Assembly (NCBI RefSeq): GCF_000003195.3
Contig: NC_012874.2
Coordinates: 59,375,448 to 59,439,447 of the forward strand
Direction: 5' to 3'
Length of the DNA: 64,000 nucleotides
Origin: Sorghum bicolor
Lineage: Eukaryota; Streptophyta; Magnoliopsida; Poales; Poaceae
Shown: positions 21,749-34,534 of the stretch, in pieces
Layout of the letters: each line of letters begins with the position of its first letter
Numbering within the stretch: position 1 is the first letter of the stretch
Notes under the pieces: model-generated
Told to the model about the DNA's origin: nothing
Seen by the model: the letters and a program-made list of their open reading frames with translations, nothing else
Databases searched by the model: none
Position numbers and translations under genes: made by a program

Positions 21749-24660
21749 CTACCTATGTATGCCGTCATTTGGCCCCAGATCATCGATCGGAGGCCGCTGT
21801 TTGTTGTGATTAGTGACAGACTGGTACGCCATTGCCAGCGCCAGAGCCTGCGAGGAAATGGGAGTCAATACAACAGGTAGCCATGGTTGCCACATTGCAG
21901 CACCGGAGGGTTTCTTTGGTCTCACTGAGGCACTGACAGGTTACCCTACTAGCTACCGGTGCTGACATCTGATGAGAACAAGAGGTTATAAGCGGAGGAA
22001 GCTTACAATGTGGTCGTGGTCTGGAGGAGCGTATATGCCTGTCGTCACTGTGGTTCTTCTCTTTGTACCGCCTTTCGGTGGGTCCTCAATGCTCTTCAAG
22101 CCCGTCGGCACCACGACCACAGGCATACCAACAAGGTTCCCGAGACAGACGCGCTCCCAGTCGGTCACGTTGCCAACAAATGCATCAACTGTGAAACTGT
22201 CTTTGATTTCTCTGATCAACTTGCCCCGTGCTCGCTGCGCCTGTTCATCAGAAGTTCAGAACACAAATACGGTAACTCAGGCTCCAATGAAGAAGTCGAG
22301 ACATATAAATGTGCAGCTTAGTTTCCTCTGATGAATAACCTGTATATAGTCCACTGCTGGGATTAACCGCGCACGACGAAGCTCTACTGGCCACTGGTCT
22401 TGCGCCTCATAGTCATCATCATGTCCTTCCCGCTGCCAGTTGTCGAAGTGCGCAAGCATATCAGTGTCCATTGTTATGTTCAGGATGGACTGAACTGATT
22501 CGACAGTGTAGTTCAGCTTGAAAGGGACCAGTTTGACACCTTTAGAGGAAAGGACATGGACAACCTGGTATCATCACAACAACAAAAACATGTATCGTGT
22601 TTGAGGAGCAAATCAGGAATGATCAATACACAAAACTACAGACAGCTGAGCAGATTAAAAGCTCTGTACTACCTCCATCTCAGCGTCATCAAGATAGCCA
22701 ACGGTGAGTTTGGTGATGTCAACATGAAATGGATCACCCAAAGCAACCTCGCGAGACGACGGATCACCTGCATCCTTTCCACGAATTGCGTCTAATACAA
22801 TAGCACAATCTACTGCACTTCTGCAGAAAGGACCAAGCTTATCCTGCAATTTTGACTCAGATATTCGTCACTGAAAAGATTGACAGGACTCTGAAAAATG
22901 CCAACGAAGAGTTCATGTATAAATACCAAACTCTCAGAAATGCTCATAACATCAGTTCGTGCAACTGTTCCAAATGTTGGGCGCAATGCAGTTACTCCGC
23001 ATCTAGCAGCTGGATATGTTATGGATCCTGCAGTTTCTGAACCAATTGCAAATGGAACCATTCCTAATGCAGTGCAAAATCGTAGCGTTCAGTAAATAGT
23101 TTATAAATTTCTAAGTTCACACATACATGTCATATAACTAACCTGCAGAGGTGCTAGCTGCTGGACCTGCCGACGAGCCAGTAGAAAATTCTTCAATGTT
23201 CCAGGGGTTTCGTGTCCTTCCCCCAAACCATATATCGTCATAGGCAAGCGAGCCTGTGACAAGCTTTGCTACAAGGACTGCTCCAGCCGACTTCAATCTG
23301 AAGGAGGATGGCACACATTAAAGATATATAGTAACTAGCAATCTAACCCTGATATCACAAGATAGCTTAAAATATGATGCATAAACTGAAAAAAAGAACA
23401 AACCTTTTGTACACGTACGCTTCGCTATCAATGACTTGGTTCTTAAACGTCCTTGAGCCCCAAGTGGTCTTATAGTGTGGAACTGCAATTATATCTTTGA
23501 GGCCATATGGAATGCCATGCAAAGGACCTGGTATCAGTATTTGTCAGTATGATTTTTAGCGCATAAGTGCAAAATATCAGCCAGGGACTGGCATAATTAC
23601 TCAAAAGAGAGAAAAAATACACTATTCAACATTAACACCACGAATTCTCAGGCAGTCAGTCTATTAGTCATATGAGCACAAACTTCAAGTGGACTCGAAC
23701 TCAGATAGCACCCCGATGAGAGAATCAATTGTAATGAGAAGCTATCTATACCAGACATAATTCTAGATGAAGCTGAGGGGAAAGGTACAAGTACTGCCAA
23801 TAGTGGAGATAATTCTTTAGAAGATCAGGCTGATTAGCTATATATATACCAAGATATTTTCCTTGTGCCAGCAAGTCATCTGCCTCCTTGGCTTGTTTGT
23901 ATGCTAAATCTTCAGTATATGTAACAACAGCTTCTAGAACAGGATTGTACCTGATAGAGATATCAAGCAGTTGCATTACTAAAATATGTTAATTGTGAGC
24001 AGAATGTTGCATTCACACAAGTCATATGAATAATGCACGGAACACGAGCAACATATATATTGACCTCTTTAATCTCATCAGAAATATATCTGTAAGTTCA
24101 CATGATGTTATTTGCTTTGTCCTAATAAGCTCTCCAAGCTCGATTACCTGACATATGGATATTGCTTATTCTTTTGAGAAGGGATACTTTTTTTATAATC
24201 AACGTGTTACACAAGGTGGTTCAGAAAACTGACCGACATAAATGCAATATCTTCATCATTAGTTGGACGATGTACAGAAGACACACGAGGGTACTCGAAA
24301 CTTCTAGTCTCACTTGTCATGCTGTCACTGCTCCATGACGATTTAAAGAGTAGAACAGAAGGGTTATGCAACCCACCATTCTCCGACGCAACTAATTTCC
24401 GATTTTCTCTGAATGCAGGTACATTGAATTCCTTTGCACCATCTTGCATCTCACGTAGCTACAAGCAAGGAAAGGAGCACGCATTAAAAAGCAACATTAA
24501 CATATTACTTTATGTAAAGGACATAAAAATAGTCCATATATACTTTTGAATCATTGAAGAAAGCAGCATCAAAGTACTTCATGGAATCCTTTAAAGCAAT
24601 GACATCGCTAATTGGTTCTTTCTTCAGTACATCTTTTGCAGAAATAAACGGCTTTGTGTC
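21749..24660 (-). CDS. Amidase-signature family protein (GatA-like fold), 5' exons not found
   Basis: Predicted serine hydrolase of the amidase-signature family, which cleaves amide bonds; the substrate is unknown. Ten exons with GT-AG borders and compatible phases: 24660-24544, 24458-24234, 24147-24065, 23950-23850, 23527-23404, 23297-23143, 23063-22927, 22843-22673, 22564-22340, 22240-22007, then a terminal exon 21847-21749 ending in TAG (eleven in all). They encode 556 residues. The triad is visible: Lys in GIPYGLKDI (exon 23527-23404), cis-Ser in STGSSAGPA (exon 23297-23143), nucleophile Ser in GSETAGSITYPA (exon 23063-22927). The tail QRPPIDDLGP closes the protein. It resembles the plant amidase group of Arabidopsis At5g07360 (recalled). 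The first visible exon starts in phase 0, so upstream coding is missing. No frameshifts or stops were seen, so the gene is probably active. Confidence 0.9.
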
Positions 24661-25975
24661 CTGAAAATGAACAGGATAAACTATAAACTGATGGTCTAAT
24701 GCTCCAGGATAAATTACTTTGCAGAAATAAATAGCATCATATTTAAGTATTTAACAGTAAGAAAAGTCGTGCCTTCCAAATCTTGTGGTATTTGGAAACA
24801 AGAGTGTACGAGGGACACCTCCCACTGGTTGGTAAGGGCAACCATTTACATTTTGATGGCCATGCCTGAGTACCACAATGAATAAACATAAACAATAGCG
24901 ATATAAGAGGTCTGATGAGATGAGGCTGTACATGAACTACTTATGATCTTAAGATTTAGCAGCTGACATTGGAATAAAAACTTTTTTTAAATTCAAATGC
25001 AAACAAAGTTTAATGAGTACATGAATGATTGCTGTAGTTAGAATAGTCTTTTACTATGTGTTTAGTTGAAGCTGTTAAATTTGATCATTTATATGAACAT
25101 AGAACTCTTTAGTCACTGCCTTCCTGCATACGCGATGAGATATGGCCCATGAACAGATGTAGTTAGAAACCTTACAGGGCCACTTCTCATCAATATAAAA
25201 TTTGGAACTTGACGTTCAGAAAACTAAATCTTTACAAAATATGGTTGATGTGATAGCAGAACTTATGTAGCACTATAAATGCATAACCGCTTGGTACCAT
25301 GGAAACTGTCTGATTCACTCTTGTAAGTCTATAATATCACGTTCCTATACCTACCACTGTGGTACTGCACCTTGAATACCTGAAATCAGCTTCTACGCTC
25401 CCCCCCCCCCTCCTGACCTGAACAATGTCAACTTCTACATGTGAAAAGGGGACCATGTTGCAGTAACAAAATTCAGCATAACAATTAAACTAATCTATTG
25501 GCATGACCTTGACCAGCAGGTCCAATCAGGTTCATGTAAGCACAATGCCGTGGTCGATGACCCTACTGATTGCGACCATAAGTTTGTCAGTTCCTGCAGA
25601 TTCTATTGCTACGCAGACATCGGGTGCCAAAATGCTGTAGCTTATAGCTATCGCACCTCTATCCGAATTGCAAGTTTTCAACCACCTACCCTTTGCCTCT
25701 GCTCTTACCTCCGCTGCCTACCGTGCTATGAACGGAGCACTACCATTACTACTAGTGGTATATTGGAGCAGCAGCTACGAAGCAACGCATCTAATCTCAG
25801 AAGTGACGAGAGTCAACGACGATCAACGAACCATCTCAATCCTCAACTAGCGCCATGTGGAAACGTTCGGAGCAATTCACTCCTCTATGTGATGCTGCCG
25901 GCCGCGGCCGGTCCCAGTGCCATTCACTGGTACTGCGGCTGTCGCTACTGAAAGAAAGCTCACGGCTTTTTCTAG
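24661..25975. other. Probable upstream intron/leader of the amidase gene; no exon resolved
   Basis: A minus-strand segment at 24775-24870 after a good acceptor reads HGHQNVNGCPYQPVGGVPRT but has no donor in the phase needed to join the next exon, so it is not called. A C10 run lies at 25400-25409. Nothing else is supported. Confidence 0.4.
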
Positions 25976-26211
25976 GGCCTTGTTTAGTTTACCTGAAAAC
26001 CAAAAAATTTTCAAGATTCTCCGTCACATCGAATCTTGTAGCACATGTATGAAACATTAAATATAGACGAAAACAAAAACTAATTATACAGTTTAGCTGG
26101 AAATCACGAGACGAATCTTTTAATCCTAGTTAGTTCATAATTAGATAATATTTGTCACAAACAAACGAAAGTGCTACAGTTCCGAAAAGTGAAACGGAAC
26201 TAAACAAGGCC
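25976..26211. mobile_element. MITE of the GGCCTTGTTTAG family, TSD TAG
   Basis: Ends GGCCTTGTTTAGTTTACC and GGAACTAAACAAGGCC are flanked by TAG at 25973-25975 and 26212-26214. It separates the amidase exons from the GC-rich block. Confidence 0.88.
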
Positions 26212-26700
26212 TAGGACTAAAGGATGGGGGACGCAAAAAGAAAAAAAAAGAAACAAATTCGCGATGAAGCAGGGATGAACTGGTTCGGGAGAGAGGGAGA
26301 GCGAGAAGGGGGCATATACCATGGCGAACCTGGCGACAGCAGCGGTCCTGGTCCTGATGACTCCGCCTTCTCCTCCTGCTCCGCCCGTGCCCCCTGTTGC
26401 TGCTGCTGCTGCTACCGCGGCGGCGGGGGCTGGCGTGGCGAAACAGAGGACGGAGACGACAACGAGGAGGTGGAGGAGGGGGCGTGAGGAGGAGGAGGGA
26501 GGTGGCGTCGGTCGGGGACGACGTGGCGGCCGCATGCCTGACACCTGTCGTCCGCGCGCGGGGCCAGGCGGAGGAGAGAGGGGAGGGAGGGGACCGGACG
26601 GACAGGGAAGGAGGCGGCGGCGGGGGCCCGGAGCTCGCAGTTGCAGCTGCTGCCGGCTGCCGCTTGGCCGTGTTGAGGAATATTGGCCCCCCGAGCTCAC
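26212..26700 (-). promoter_or_regulatory. GC-rich, CpG-rich block: candidate first exon/promoter of the amidase gene
   Basis: Grass genes often begin in a sharply GC-rich exon, and this is the only such block upstream of the amidase exons. On the minus strand a long frame (M at 26700, also an internal M) contains a hydrophobic stretch, LLHLLVVVSVLCFATPA, like a signal or anchor peptide, and possible donors near 26325. A (GCT)n run lies near 26398-26412. The linkage to the amidase is inference, and the long open frames on both strands may only reflect base composition. Confidence 0.35.
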
Positions 26701-26845
26701 TGCAGACTGGACATATGGCGTGCGCGGCCGTGCGCTTTATGGTGCGATTTTTATATTTTTATTTTATTTATAAACATCTCTAAATTAAAATCAGTCGACT
26801 AGTTGTACAAAAGTTGGAGAAAGCAGATCACACCACGTGCCTGCT

Positions 26846-27180
26846 ATTAGTTCCCCGTCCAAAAAATTTTCATCCATCCAATCAAATCTTTGGACATATG
26901 CATAGAACATTAAATGTAAATAAAAAATAAACTAATTACACACTTTGGTTGAAAAAATCGTGAGACGAATCTTTTAAGTCTAGTTAGTCCATGATTAGCC
27001 TTAAGTGCTACAGTAACCCACATGTGCTAATGACAGATTAATTATGCTTAATAGATTTGTCTTGCAGTTTCCAGACGAGCTATGTAATTTATTTTTTTAT
27101 TAGTTTCTAAAAACTTCTCACGACATCCTTCCGACACATCCGACATGACATCCAAAAATTTTTCATCTTCAATCTTAAAC
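26846..27180. mobile_element. Degraded MITE remnants of the GGCCTTGTTTAG family
   Basis: Family interior motifs (AATCAAATCTTTGGACATATGC, CGTGAGACGAATCTTTTAA, GCTACAGTAACCC) are present but the terminal repeats are decayed. Confidence 0.55.
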
Positions 27181-27797
27181 ATGCCCTTAGTGGGAACTGC
27201 TCCAATACTCCTTGTCTAAAAAATTACACATATCTCTAAGCAAACAATATCTATTTATTAATCATTTTCGTAATTAATTCTAACCTAGGCCTAAATGGGC
27301 TCGGCCCATCCATGCCGGGCCCTGTGCCCAACCTGAGAAACCCAAAAGAGAGTCGTGATCATGATCTCCGCCTGGTACGGTTCACTTCCTGTGGCGCCTG
27401 TTTTTCCTTCGCGCCGCCACCGCGACCGCATCTGCTCATCGCCCGGCCCCCGCATCCGTACGCCTCGATCTCCATCTGCCCCCGCCGCCGCCACTGTATC
27501 CATGCTCGCCCCCTTTGCCTAGCTCATCGGGAAAGAGGGCAGGTCGACAATGACTACTGCCTTCTGTTGGAGTAGTAAAGCCAACTTATTAATTCGATGC
27601 ATCGTTAAAGAATTTCAGCTGTTGTGATCTAGTAGAAAACACAATGAATCCAATACTGGGAAAATTTCATGTTTGATATTGTCCATGACCACAAGAATGA
27701 AGAAGCCAATGTATATAGAAAACTTAGGTAAAAAAATGGTTGCCTGTTGTGTTGGAACGCCATTCAATTTGAGGAACCCAATGTATATAGAAAACTG
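27181..27797. other. Intergenic; short GC-rich patch without a supported gene
   Basis: A plus-strand frame at 27312-27575 is Pro/Arg-rich with no domain. The phrase AATGTATATAGAAAACT occurs at 27709 and 27780, a small local direct repeat. Confidence 0.5.
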
Positions 27798-28153
27798 GGC
27801 CTTGTTTAGTTCCTCGTTCAAAAACTTTTCATCCATCACATCGAATATTTGGAGATACACATAGAGCATTAAATGTATACGAAAATAAAAACTAATTGCA
27901 TAGTTTGGTTGTAAATCGCGAGACGAATCTTATAAAGCCTAATTAGCTCACAATTAGTCATAACTACACCCACATGTGCTAAAGATGAAGTAACTAGGTT
28001 TAAAAGATTCATCTCGCGATTTACAGGAAAATTGTGCAATTAGTTTTTGTTTTTATTTATATTTAGTGCTTCATGCACGTGTCGTAAGATTTGATGTGAC
28101 AGGACATTTTGAAAAGCTTTTTTTTTTGTTTTTGGGTGAACTAAACAAAGCTT
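27798..28153. mobile_element. Composite of two GGCCTTGTTTAG-family MITE halves
   Basis: The left end GGCCTTGTTTAGTTCC is at 27798 and the right end GAACTAAACAAAGC near 28140. The interior contains the CGCGAGACGAATCTT motif and its inverse, so two elements appear fused at about 27965. Confidence 0.6.
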
Positions 28154-28343
28154 TAGATAAAAAAACTATAGGGAGATGCTGCCTCATCTGGGTTGCCTGA
28201 GTTGGCGTCCACCATGCGACCATGACCCTCGTAGGACCCTCGTAGGAGGAGGGGTTGGCGTCCACCATTCTTAAATGGCGTCCACTCAATCTTAATACCT
28301 GGATTTCTGGGCTCGTGGGGAAGCATGACAGCGCTAGGGTGAC

Positions 28344-28578
28344 CGTTTGGTCACCTAAAAACCAAAAAATTTTCAAGATTTTCTATCATATCGAATCTTT
28401 CGGTAGATACATAAAATATTAAATATATACGAAAATAAAAATTAATTGCACAGTTTAACTGTAAATCGCGAGACGAATCTTTTAATCCTAGTTAGTCTAT
28501 AATTGAAGAATATTTACCATAAACAAACGAAAATACTACAGTAGCGAAATTTAAAATCTTTTTGCATGTAAACAAGGC
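28344..28578. mobile_element. GGCCTTGTTTAG-family MITE with degraded left end
   Basis: The body is typical (TTTTCAAGATTTTC, CGCGAGACGAATC, GCTACAG-like ACTACAGTAGCG) and the right end is GTAAACAAGGC. The left end retains only TTTGGTCACC. Confidence 0.65.
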
Positions 28579-30461
28579 GGCAAGCAGGGATTCGGCCACG
28601 GCGTGGCCGAGAGACAAGCAGATGCAGAGCCGCGGCCTCGCGAGAAAAAACTGCCGCCGAAGCAGAGAATCCGAGGGAAGGGACTCCACCTGGGTTTCTG
28701 GGCTGGGCACAGGGCCAGGCAAGGACAGGCCGAGCCCACTCGGGACCCAAGTTACAATAATTACAAACAAAATTATTAAATGAAGATCGGGTGCTTTGAG
28801 ATGTGTGCAGTTTTCTAGAGAAGGAGTGTTGGAGCAATTCCCTTAGTTAATATAGCGATCAACTTTCATCAAAACCGTTTGTCTAAAAAGCTACGATTAA
28901 AAGTATCCTTTAATTTGTTGTGAGAAAAAATACCATTAAATAGCTAATAAATTTGGCAAATAAACTTAAATAAACAGTCTTATATGTTTTAAAATTAATT
29001 TATTGTAAAAAAATACTGCTAAATGGCTGATAAATTCAATATATAAACTCAATCTTAATACGTTTCAAAATTCATCTGTGGAGTCACATTCCACCTTGTA
29101 AACCAGACGAAAATTAGGTATATGTATGTCCTAAATTATAGATCGTTTGGACTTATAAGGTATCTAGAATTCTATATACATAATGAAAATGGCGTATCTA
29201 GAAAAAATCAAAATAACTTGTAAATTAGAATGGAGGAAGTAACTTGTATTGCCATTTAAGAATGTTGCTAGTATTTCTCGTTCGATTGTCTGAATATTTA
29301 ACTTCACACCTCGAGACGAGAATGGTGAAATTTAGGTTATATAATTTTGAAAATAATATTTCGATTCCAGATTGTATGTCATTTTAGCTTTTCTAATTCA
29401 TTAGTTTTACTAAATATCTAGACAATTTATAATTCAGATGTGTAGTAAAAACTATACATCAGAAAAAACCAAACACAACTTATAATTTAGAATGAAGTAC
29501 AAAAGTCAGAAGATTTTTTAGTTACTGCATTAAACAATTTAAAAAAATAAAATTGACGCTGCATCATGCTAGTACTAGATTGGCCTGCTCTATCCTACAA
29601 CATATTCGCTTGAGCTTGTGTCGAATACATCACATATTTAACAATAGTTTTTTTTTTCACAACAATATTTTCAGACAAATGAACAGGGCGCCTTTGGTGG
29701 GAGAGGTATGAGCCTCACGGATCAAATGGGACCATTTAGATTCAGATTGTCTTATTAGGTTCCTTTTCTATGGTTTTCTTGTAAGGGTCCATTTAGATTT
29801 AGCTTAATTAATATGTACCTAAATTATAATTATTAAAGTGAATCTAATTCTAAGGATTCAAACGGAAGTAAATTGGTTTCTATAAAATTTCTACGTAATT
29901 TTATAAATATTACGGAGTAGGATTAAAAATGAACGTTGTCCCGTTCTGTTTTCTATAATTAACTCCGTTTCTGTATTTCTCAGAAGCACGACGAAAGGTG
30001 GGACAGAAGTGGCCAGGAGCAAAAGGAGAAAAAATGGGAGGGGACCTATCCCGTCAGTATTCGGGATACTGTTTTCTCTAAAATTAATCTATAAGTATCC
30101 CTTGTTTTTTGTGAGGAAAGGATAAGCTAAATGTCTAAGCTTGCTGGCCCACCGAAGAGGCCCATGAGGTCCGACAAACTATGCAATACGACCTAAGAGG
30201 TCCAGATAAACTTTCTATGCAACAGCTTATTGGGTCCAGAGCCCAGACGCTTCACGACGCCCAGGCTCCGTAGTGCAGCGACACAATGACAGCCTCCACA
30301 AGCGGGACAGGGGTGTCCTATGCGCCAAGCCACCTGCTGACTAGGGCGACCATTGGGCCTCGTCCTACCTTGCGCGGTCCACTGCAGCGTGCTCACATGC
30401 GGCGCACCTCATTCTTCCTCGTGATCGCCACCGCCGCCCATGGTATTTTCTTTCTAACGAC
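28579..30461. other. Intergenic with Stowaway-like fragments, no supported gene
   Basis: Two partial Stowaway-type remnants are visible around 29127-29240 and 29361-29501 (CTTATAATTTAGAATG-type ends). The rest, including the moderately GC-rich 30120-30460, has no recognisable coding region. Confidence 0.5.
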
Positions 30462-31021
30462 TGTGGCGGTATAAACTCCTATATCCTTATGGCTAGACAT
30501 GGGCTGCACCATCGGAGGTGGGTCGACCCATAAGATGAAGACGTATGGCGCACGACGCTGGTCAGTATGCACCGCAAGGCTACAAGAAAATATTGTATCA
30601 AATAGAATACTTATAACTTTGTCCCTTTACGATATATAAAAAGGGACAGGGGTCCCCTAGAGGACAAGTCAGAGATCTCATTATATCTCATATCAATACA
30701 ATCAGACGCAGGATATAGGTATTACGCCCTCACGGCGGCCGAACCTGGATAAAATCCTTGTTTGTGTCTTGCGTCACCATAAAGTTCGTAGCTTGCGTAC
30801 CTGACTGTTGACAATTTACTACCGTGGGTATACCCCAAGGTAGACTGCCGACCAGCTTTCGTCGACAGTGGCGCGCCAGGTAGGGGGTGTGCGTACAGCT
30901 TCCCAGACGAACCAGATCGCCGTGGCGGGTGGCTTCACGTTCACCATCGGTTAGATCACCTGAACCACCGGCTTTAACAGCTTCACTGCCATGACCACGG
31001 TGGCGTAGATCCGATCTGCGC
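30462..31021 (+). mobile_element. Tat-like Gypsy element A, part 1: 5' LTR, PBS and leader
   Basis: The LTR spans 30462-30867 (406 bp), starting TGTGGCGGTATAAACTCC and ending TTTCGTCGACA. It is clearly related to the LTRs of element B (460 bp). A TATA-like box is at 30633-30640. A primer-binding site beginning TGGCGCGCCAGGTAGGGG follows at 30869. The leader is broken at 31021 by element C. The remainder of A resumes at 41614 and again at 56172. No gag or pol survives and no 3' LTR was found. Confidence 0.8.
30869..30886 (+). promoter_or_regulatory. Primer-binding site of element A
   Basis: TGGCGCGCCAGGTAGGGG, one base after the LTR end, starts with TGG as required to pair with a tRNA CCA end. 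Element B has the same site with one change. Confidence 0.75.
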
Positions 31022-33601
31022 TGTAACACCCAAAAATTTGCAACCTTTGAAATAGATGAAAAATGATTTAATTTTGTATTTTTGTGCTCATGAGAATATA
31101 GGAAGAATAATATTTTTCTTTAAAATAAAATTTATTATAAGGCTTAGCAACAATTGTGTGTTAATCATGCTGGTGCATTTTATTTTTGAGATGAGTGATT
31201 TTGAACAAGCTACTAACTGAATTTAAATGCTTTTAAAAATGTTTATAATTGGTTTTGAAACCAGAAAAGAAAAGAAAAAAAAGGAAAACCTCCCTGGAAT
31301 AACCAGGCCGCAGCCCAGAAACCCCCCGCGCGCCTCCTCCCCCTCCGGCCTGCTTGCGCGGCCCACCAGGCGCCAGGCCGACCCGCGCGTTTTCCCTCTC
31401 TCTCTGTGTGGATGACGAGCGGGCCCATTCTCTTCTCCCACCGCCAGCCGGGCCCCGCATGTCAGCGCTCCAATCCTCTTCCTCGAGCGTCTTCGAGCCG
31501 GACTCGGTGGAAATCACCGAATCAATCCCGTGATACCCGGATCGATTTCCGTGCGCCGCAAGCCCCTATAAAGGTCTTAGACATCGGTCGCGCTCCGTTG
31601 CTTCAAACCCGCCGCGAAACCAAGCCCTAGACGCCGCTCTTCGCCGAGTTCGAGATCCCGCCGAGCTTGGAGTCGAACTGCCACCGCCGCGCGCTCCTCC
31701 TATTCCCTTTTGGACCGAACCGAGGACGCAGTCGACTTCGCGGTGAGCTGCTCGTCATCCCGAAGTTTTTCTTCCTCGAAACGGTGCTCGGAAACGGGAA
31801 GTCACTGTGCGCCGACGAGCTCCGGGTGGCGCCCATGGCGCGCCACCGTGCCGGAGCTGGAAATACAAAACTGCCATTGAATTAGTTTTGGCCATAAAAT
31901 GGTCATTTTAACTCCGTTTTTGTCCATTCAAATTGCGTTAGGTTCGTAATTACATGCTCTACATGTTAGAAATATTAGTTTACTGTTTTGAAACTTTTTA
32001 TTTCTGCAGTAGCATTTAATTAATTATTTACCTATAGGAAATCTTAGAAAATTCATATCTTCTACGTTTTAATTCCGATTTTCGTGAACTTTACGTTTGT
32101 GTGATCGTAGCGCTGCGTAGAATATTTTTTATAAACTTTTATCTTTTATTTACCACTGTTTGGTGTATTGTTCTAATTATATCTTGTTTGCTTCGTGTAT
32201 GATTGTCTACATTGGATTGCGTGTTGTTGATTGATGATCGGGTATAGACGGTGAGCGATACGTTGGTGAGCAAGATCAAGTTTTTGAAGACCAGCAGGCT
32301 CAGGAGAGTTTTGATCAAGGCAAGTATAACTTGGGATCATCCTTGTTACCTATACACACATAATACAATATTTATCATATGCATGTGTCCCCCTTGATGA
32401 CCTTAGCAAGATCATAGATGATTGTTACCCTGAATTCCTTGTTACCTATTTTGGATATGCATTTGGTAGTTCTTGCTAGTGCTTGATTATTAATCCATGA
32501 TCTTGTGACATGAATATTTGAATATACAATAAATAATAAAATAAGCTTTCTAGCAACTTGAATATAAAGGGTGGAAAGAACTCTGGCTTTTGCTGGATTG
32601 ATCTTGACCCTCCATAAGGACTTATCCCTTGGCAAAAGCTGGGACAACACGTACAACCATGAGGGCTATATGGCTCTGGCTTTAGCTCAGTATGAAGAAC
32701 TTTTCTAGCTTGTTAGCGGTTACCCGAGAGGGCGCTAGAGGGGCTGAACCGTTTTGGGTATAGTGTGGCCTCTGTCTGTATGTGTATAGGCTGCGAGTCA
32801 TTGTGCCATCGGAAGGGGGGCTCTATATCTGCGCGCAAAGGAAACCTTGCGGCCCTAACATGTTAGACGAACTTTTGAAAGGCTTCATAGTGATCCCTGC
32901 CGACCTCCCTTGGAAGGGGGTTAAGAGATTAGCTACCTCGGGCGAAAGGGTAAATCATGACTCATGGGTAAAGATGTACAACCTCTGCAGAGTGTTAAAT
33001 CTGGTATACTAGCCGTGCCCACGGATACGGGCGACTCGGAAAACTGACGGAATAGATGGACATTGATGAACATGATTAATAACGATAAATGATGGTTTAT
33101 TATGTTGTTTATATGTGTTATTCTTAGTTCTTGTATACATTGATCATGTGGTTATGAGATTTATTATGCTACCTTGACATTTGCTATCCAATGATTAAAC
33201 ATGCTATCCACTATCAAAAGCTAAATGCAGTCAAACCAGTGTCAGCTATTTGAGCCTCATGAACCCCTGGTTATACTTGTTGAGTACGATATGTGCTCAC
33301 TCTTGCAATTTCCCAACACCTCAGGTTATGATAATGAAGATGACTGGAATGAGGATTATCGTTATGAGTACTAGGTTTGGAGTCAACCAGTCAACAGTGT
33401 CCCTGTGTGGAGCTTCCGTTGAGAGCGTTGTTTACTTTATGCTATCACCTTGTATGAGACTATGTGATATATTATATTCCGCTATGTAATAAACACCGCA
33501 ATGGTACATTTGAGATTTGTCTACTTATGTGTGCGACTGTTTCTGGGGCACATATGAGTCTTTTATGCATCCTATTTTGTTCTTAAAATATGGGTGTGAC
33601 A
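31022..33601 (+). repeat. 5' LTR of element C (2580 bp)
   Basis: Starts TGTAACACCC and ends GGTGTGACA (TG...CA). A TATA box at 31567-31572 (CCCCTATAAAGG) precedes the likely transcription start. It lacks 36 bp that are present at 39841-39876 in the 3' LTR. Short open frames inside it are not genes. Confidence 0.95.
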
Positions 33602-33604
33602 AAT

Positions 33605-33616
33605 TGGTATCAGAGC
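33605..33616 (+). promoter_or_regulatory. Primer-binding site of element C (initiator tRNA-Met type)
   Basis: TGGTATCAGAGC lies three bases after the LTR end. This sequence is the classic complement of the plant initiator tRNA-Met 3' end, used by many Gypsy and Copia elements. Confidence 0.9.
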
Positions 33617-34534
33617 TTTGTTGACTGTCGGACGCAAGCCTAGTTAGAAATTGGCCGTCATAAGGTTTTGAAATTGCTATAAAATCCTTGTTCTATAAAC
33701 CTTGATATTTTCTTCTACACTATATCCTATTCATCTTCACCTTGTTGCTTATCTTAAAGACTTGTTCTCATCCCCACTCCTTGCTTTGAATATGCTTTTA
33801 GAACCTTCTCTTACCACCTGCTTACATAGTTGAAAGAGAATTTTAGGAATCTTTGCCCTTAATAGGAAGAGAACGATAGTACCGCAAGTTGAGTTAATGC
33901 TTGAAATGTGAACCTTTGATGCTTGGTTTGGTTTGTTATTATGCTTATGCTTGATTTGGATCTTTGTAATGAGTGCAATGATCTTGTGGATTTCCTCTAC
34001 AATTTCATTTAGTTTATAGGCTTAAGGCATAAGGATTAATGAACTAAATAGTTGGGGTTGGTTAAAATTCTGTTTCTGTCCTTTGCTGTTTTATGGAGCA
34101 GTCTGCAATGAATCTGGTACATCTCAAAATCTGTTCATGCAATGTCCATCAAATTTTTCTGGGAACAAGTAGACTTCCATATCTTTCCAATGCCGCAAGA
34201 ATGACCATATCATCGATTATGAGCTGAGAGTTATGACTGTTTCAAGTTGAGGTTTCTGCGCAGTCTGGAATTCTGGAACAGTTTCGGTTGTACCCAGTTT
34301 TTGGTTAACCTCACGTTGGAATCTGGTAATATGATCTAAATGAAAGTTGTAGACAATTTCTTTATCTTTCCAACGGTGTACAGCATGTATCCTTTTGAAT
34401 TCTGGAACTCGAGATATTACTGATTTTCTGATCTGCTGATGTTGGATGTTACCCAGAAAATTTCAGATTCGGTTAACTCTTGTAATTGTCATGTTGGACA
34501 TTACTAAGATGTGTTTATATACCTTGGAATGCAG
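33617..34534 (+). other. Untranslated leader of element C
   Basis: About 0.9 kb of AT-rich sequence between PBS and gag with no conserved frame, as is usual for this lineage. Confidence 0.7.

Noticed and set aside
24751..24933. Minus-strand segment HGHQNVNGCPYQPVGGVPRT as an amidase exon
   Set aside because: A good acceptor precedes it but there is no in-phase donor to the next exon, and it does not resemble amidase N-termini that I know.
26321..26783. Plus-strand Arg/Gly-rich frames opposite the GC-rich block
   Set aside because: GC-rich DNA lacks stop codons in most frames; residue use is dominated by Arg, Gly and Pro without a motif.
31223..31885. Small frames in the LTRs of element C (also 39195-39897)
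   Set aside because: They occur in both LTR copies with frame-breaking length changes and have no known product.
32782..33012. 76-codon frame repeated in both LTRs of C (also 40794-41024)
   Set aside because: LTR sequence; conserved only because the LTRs are young.
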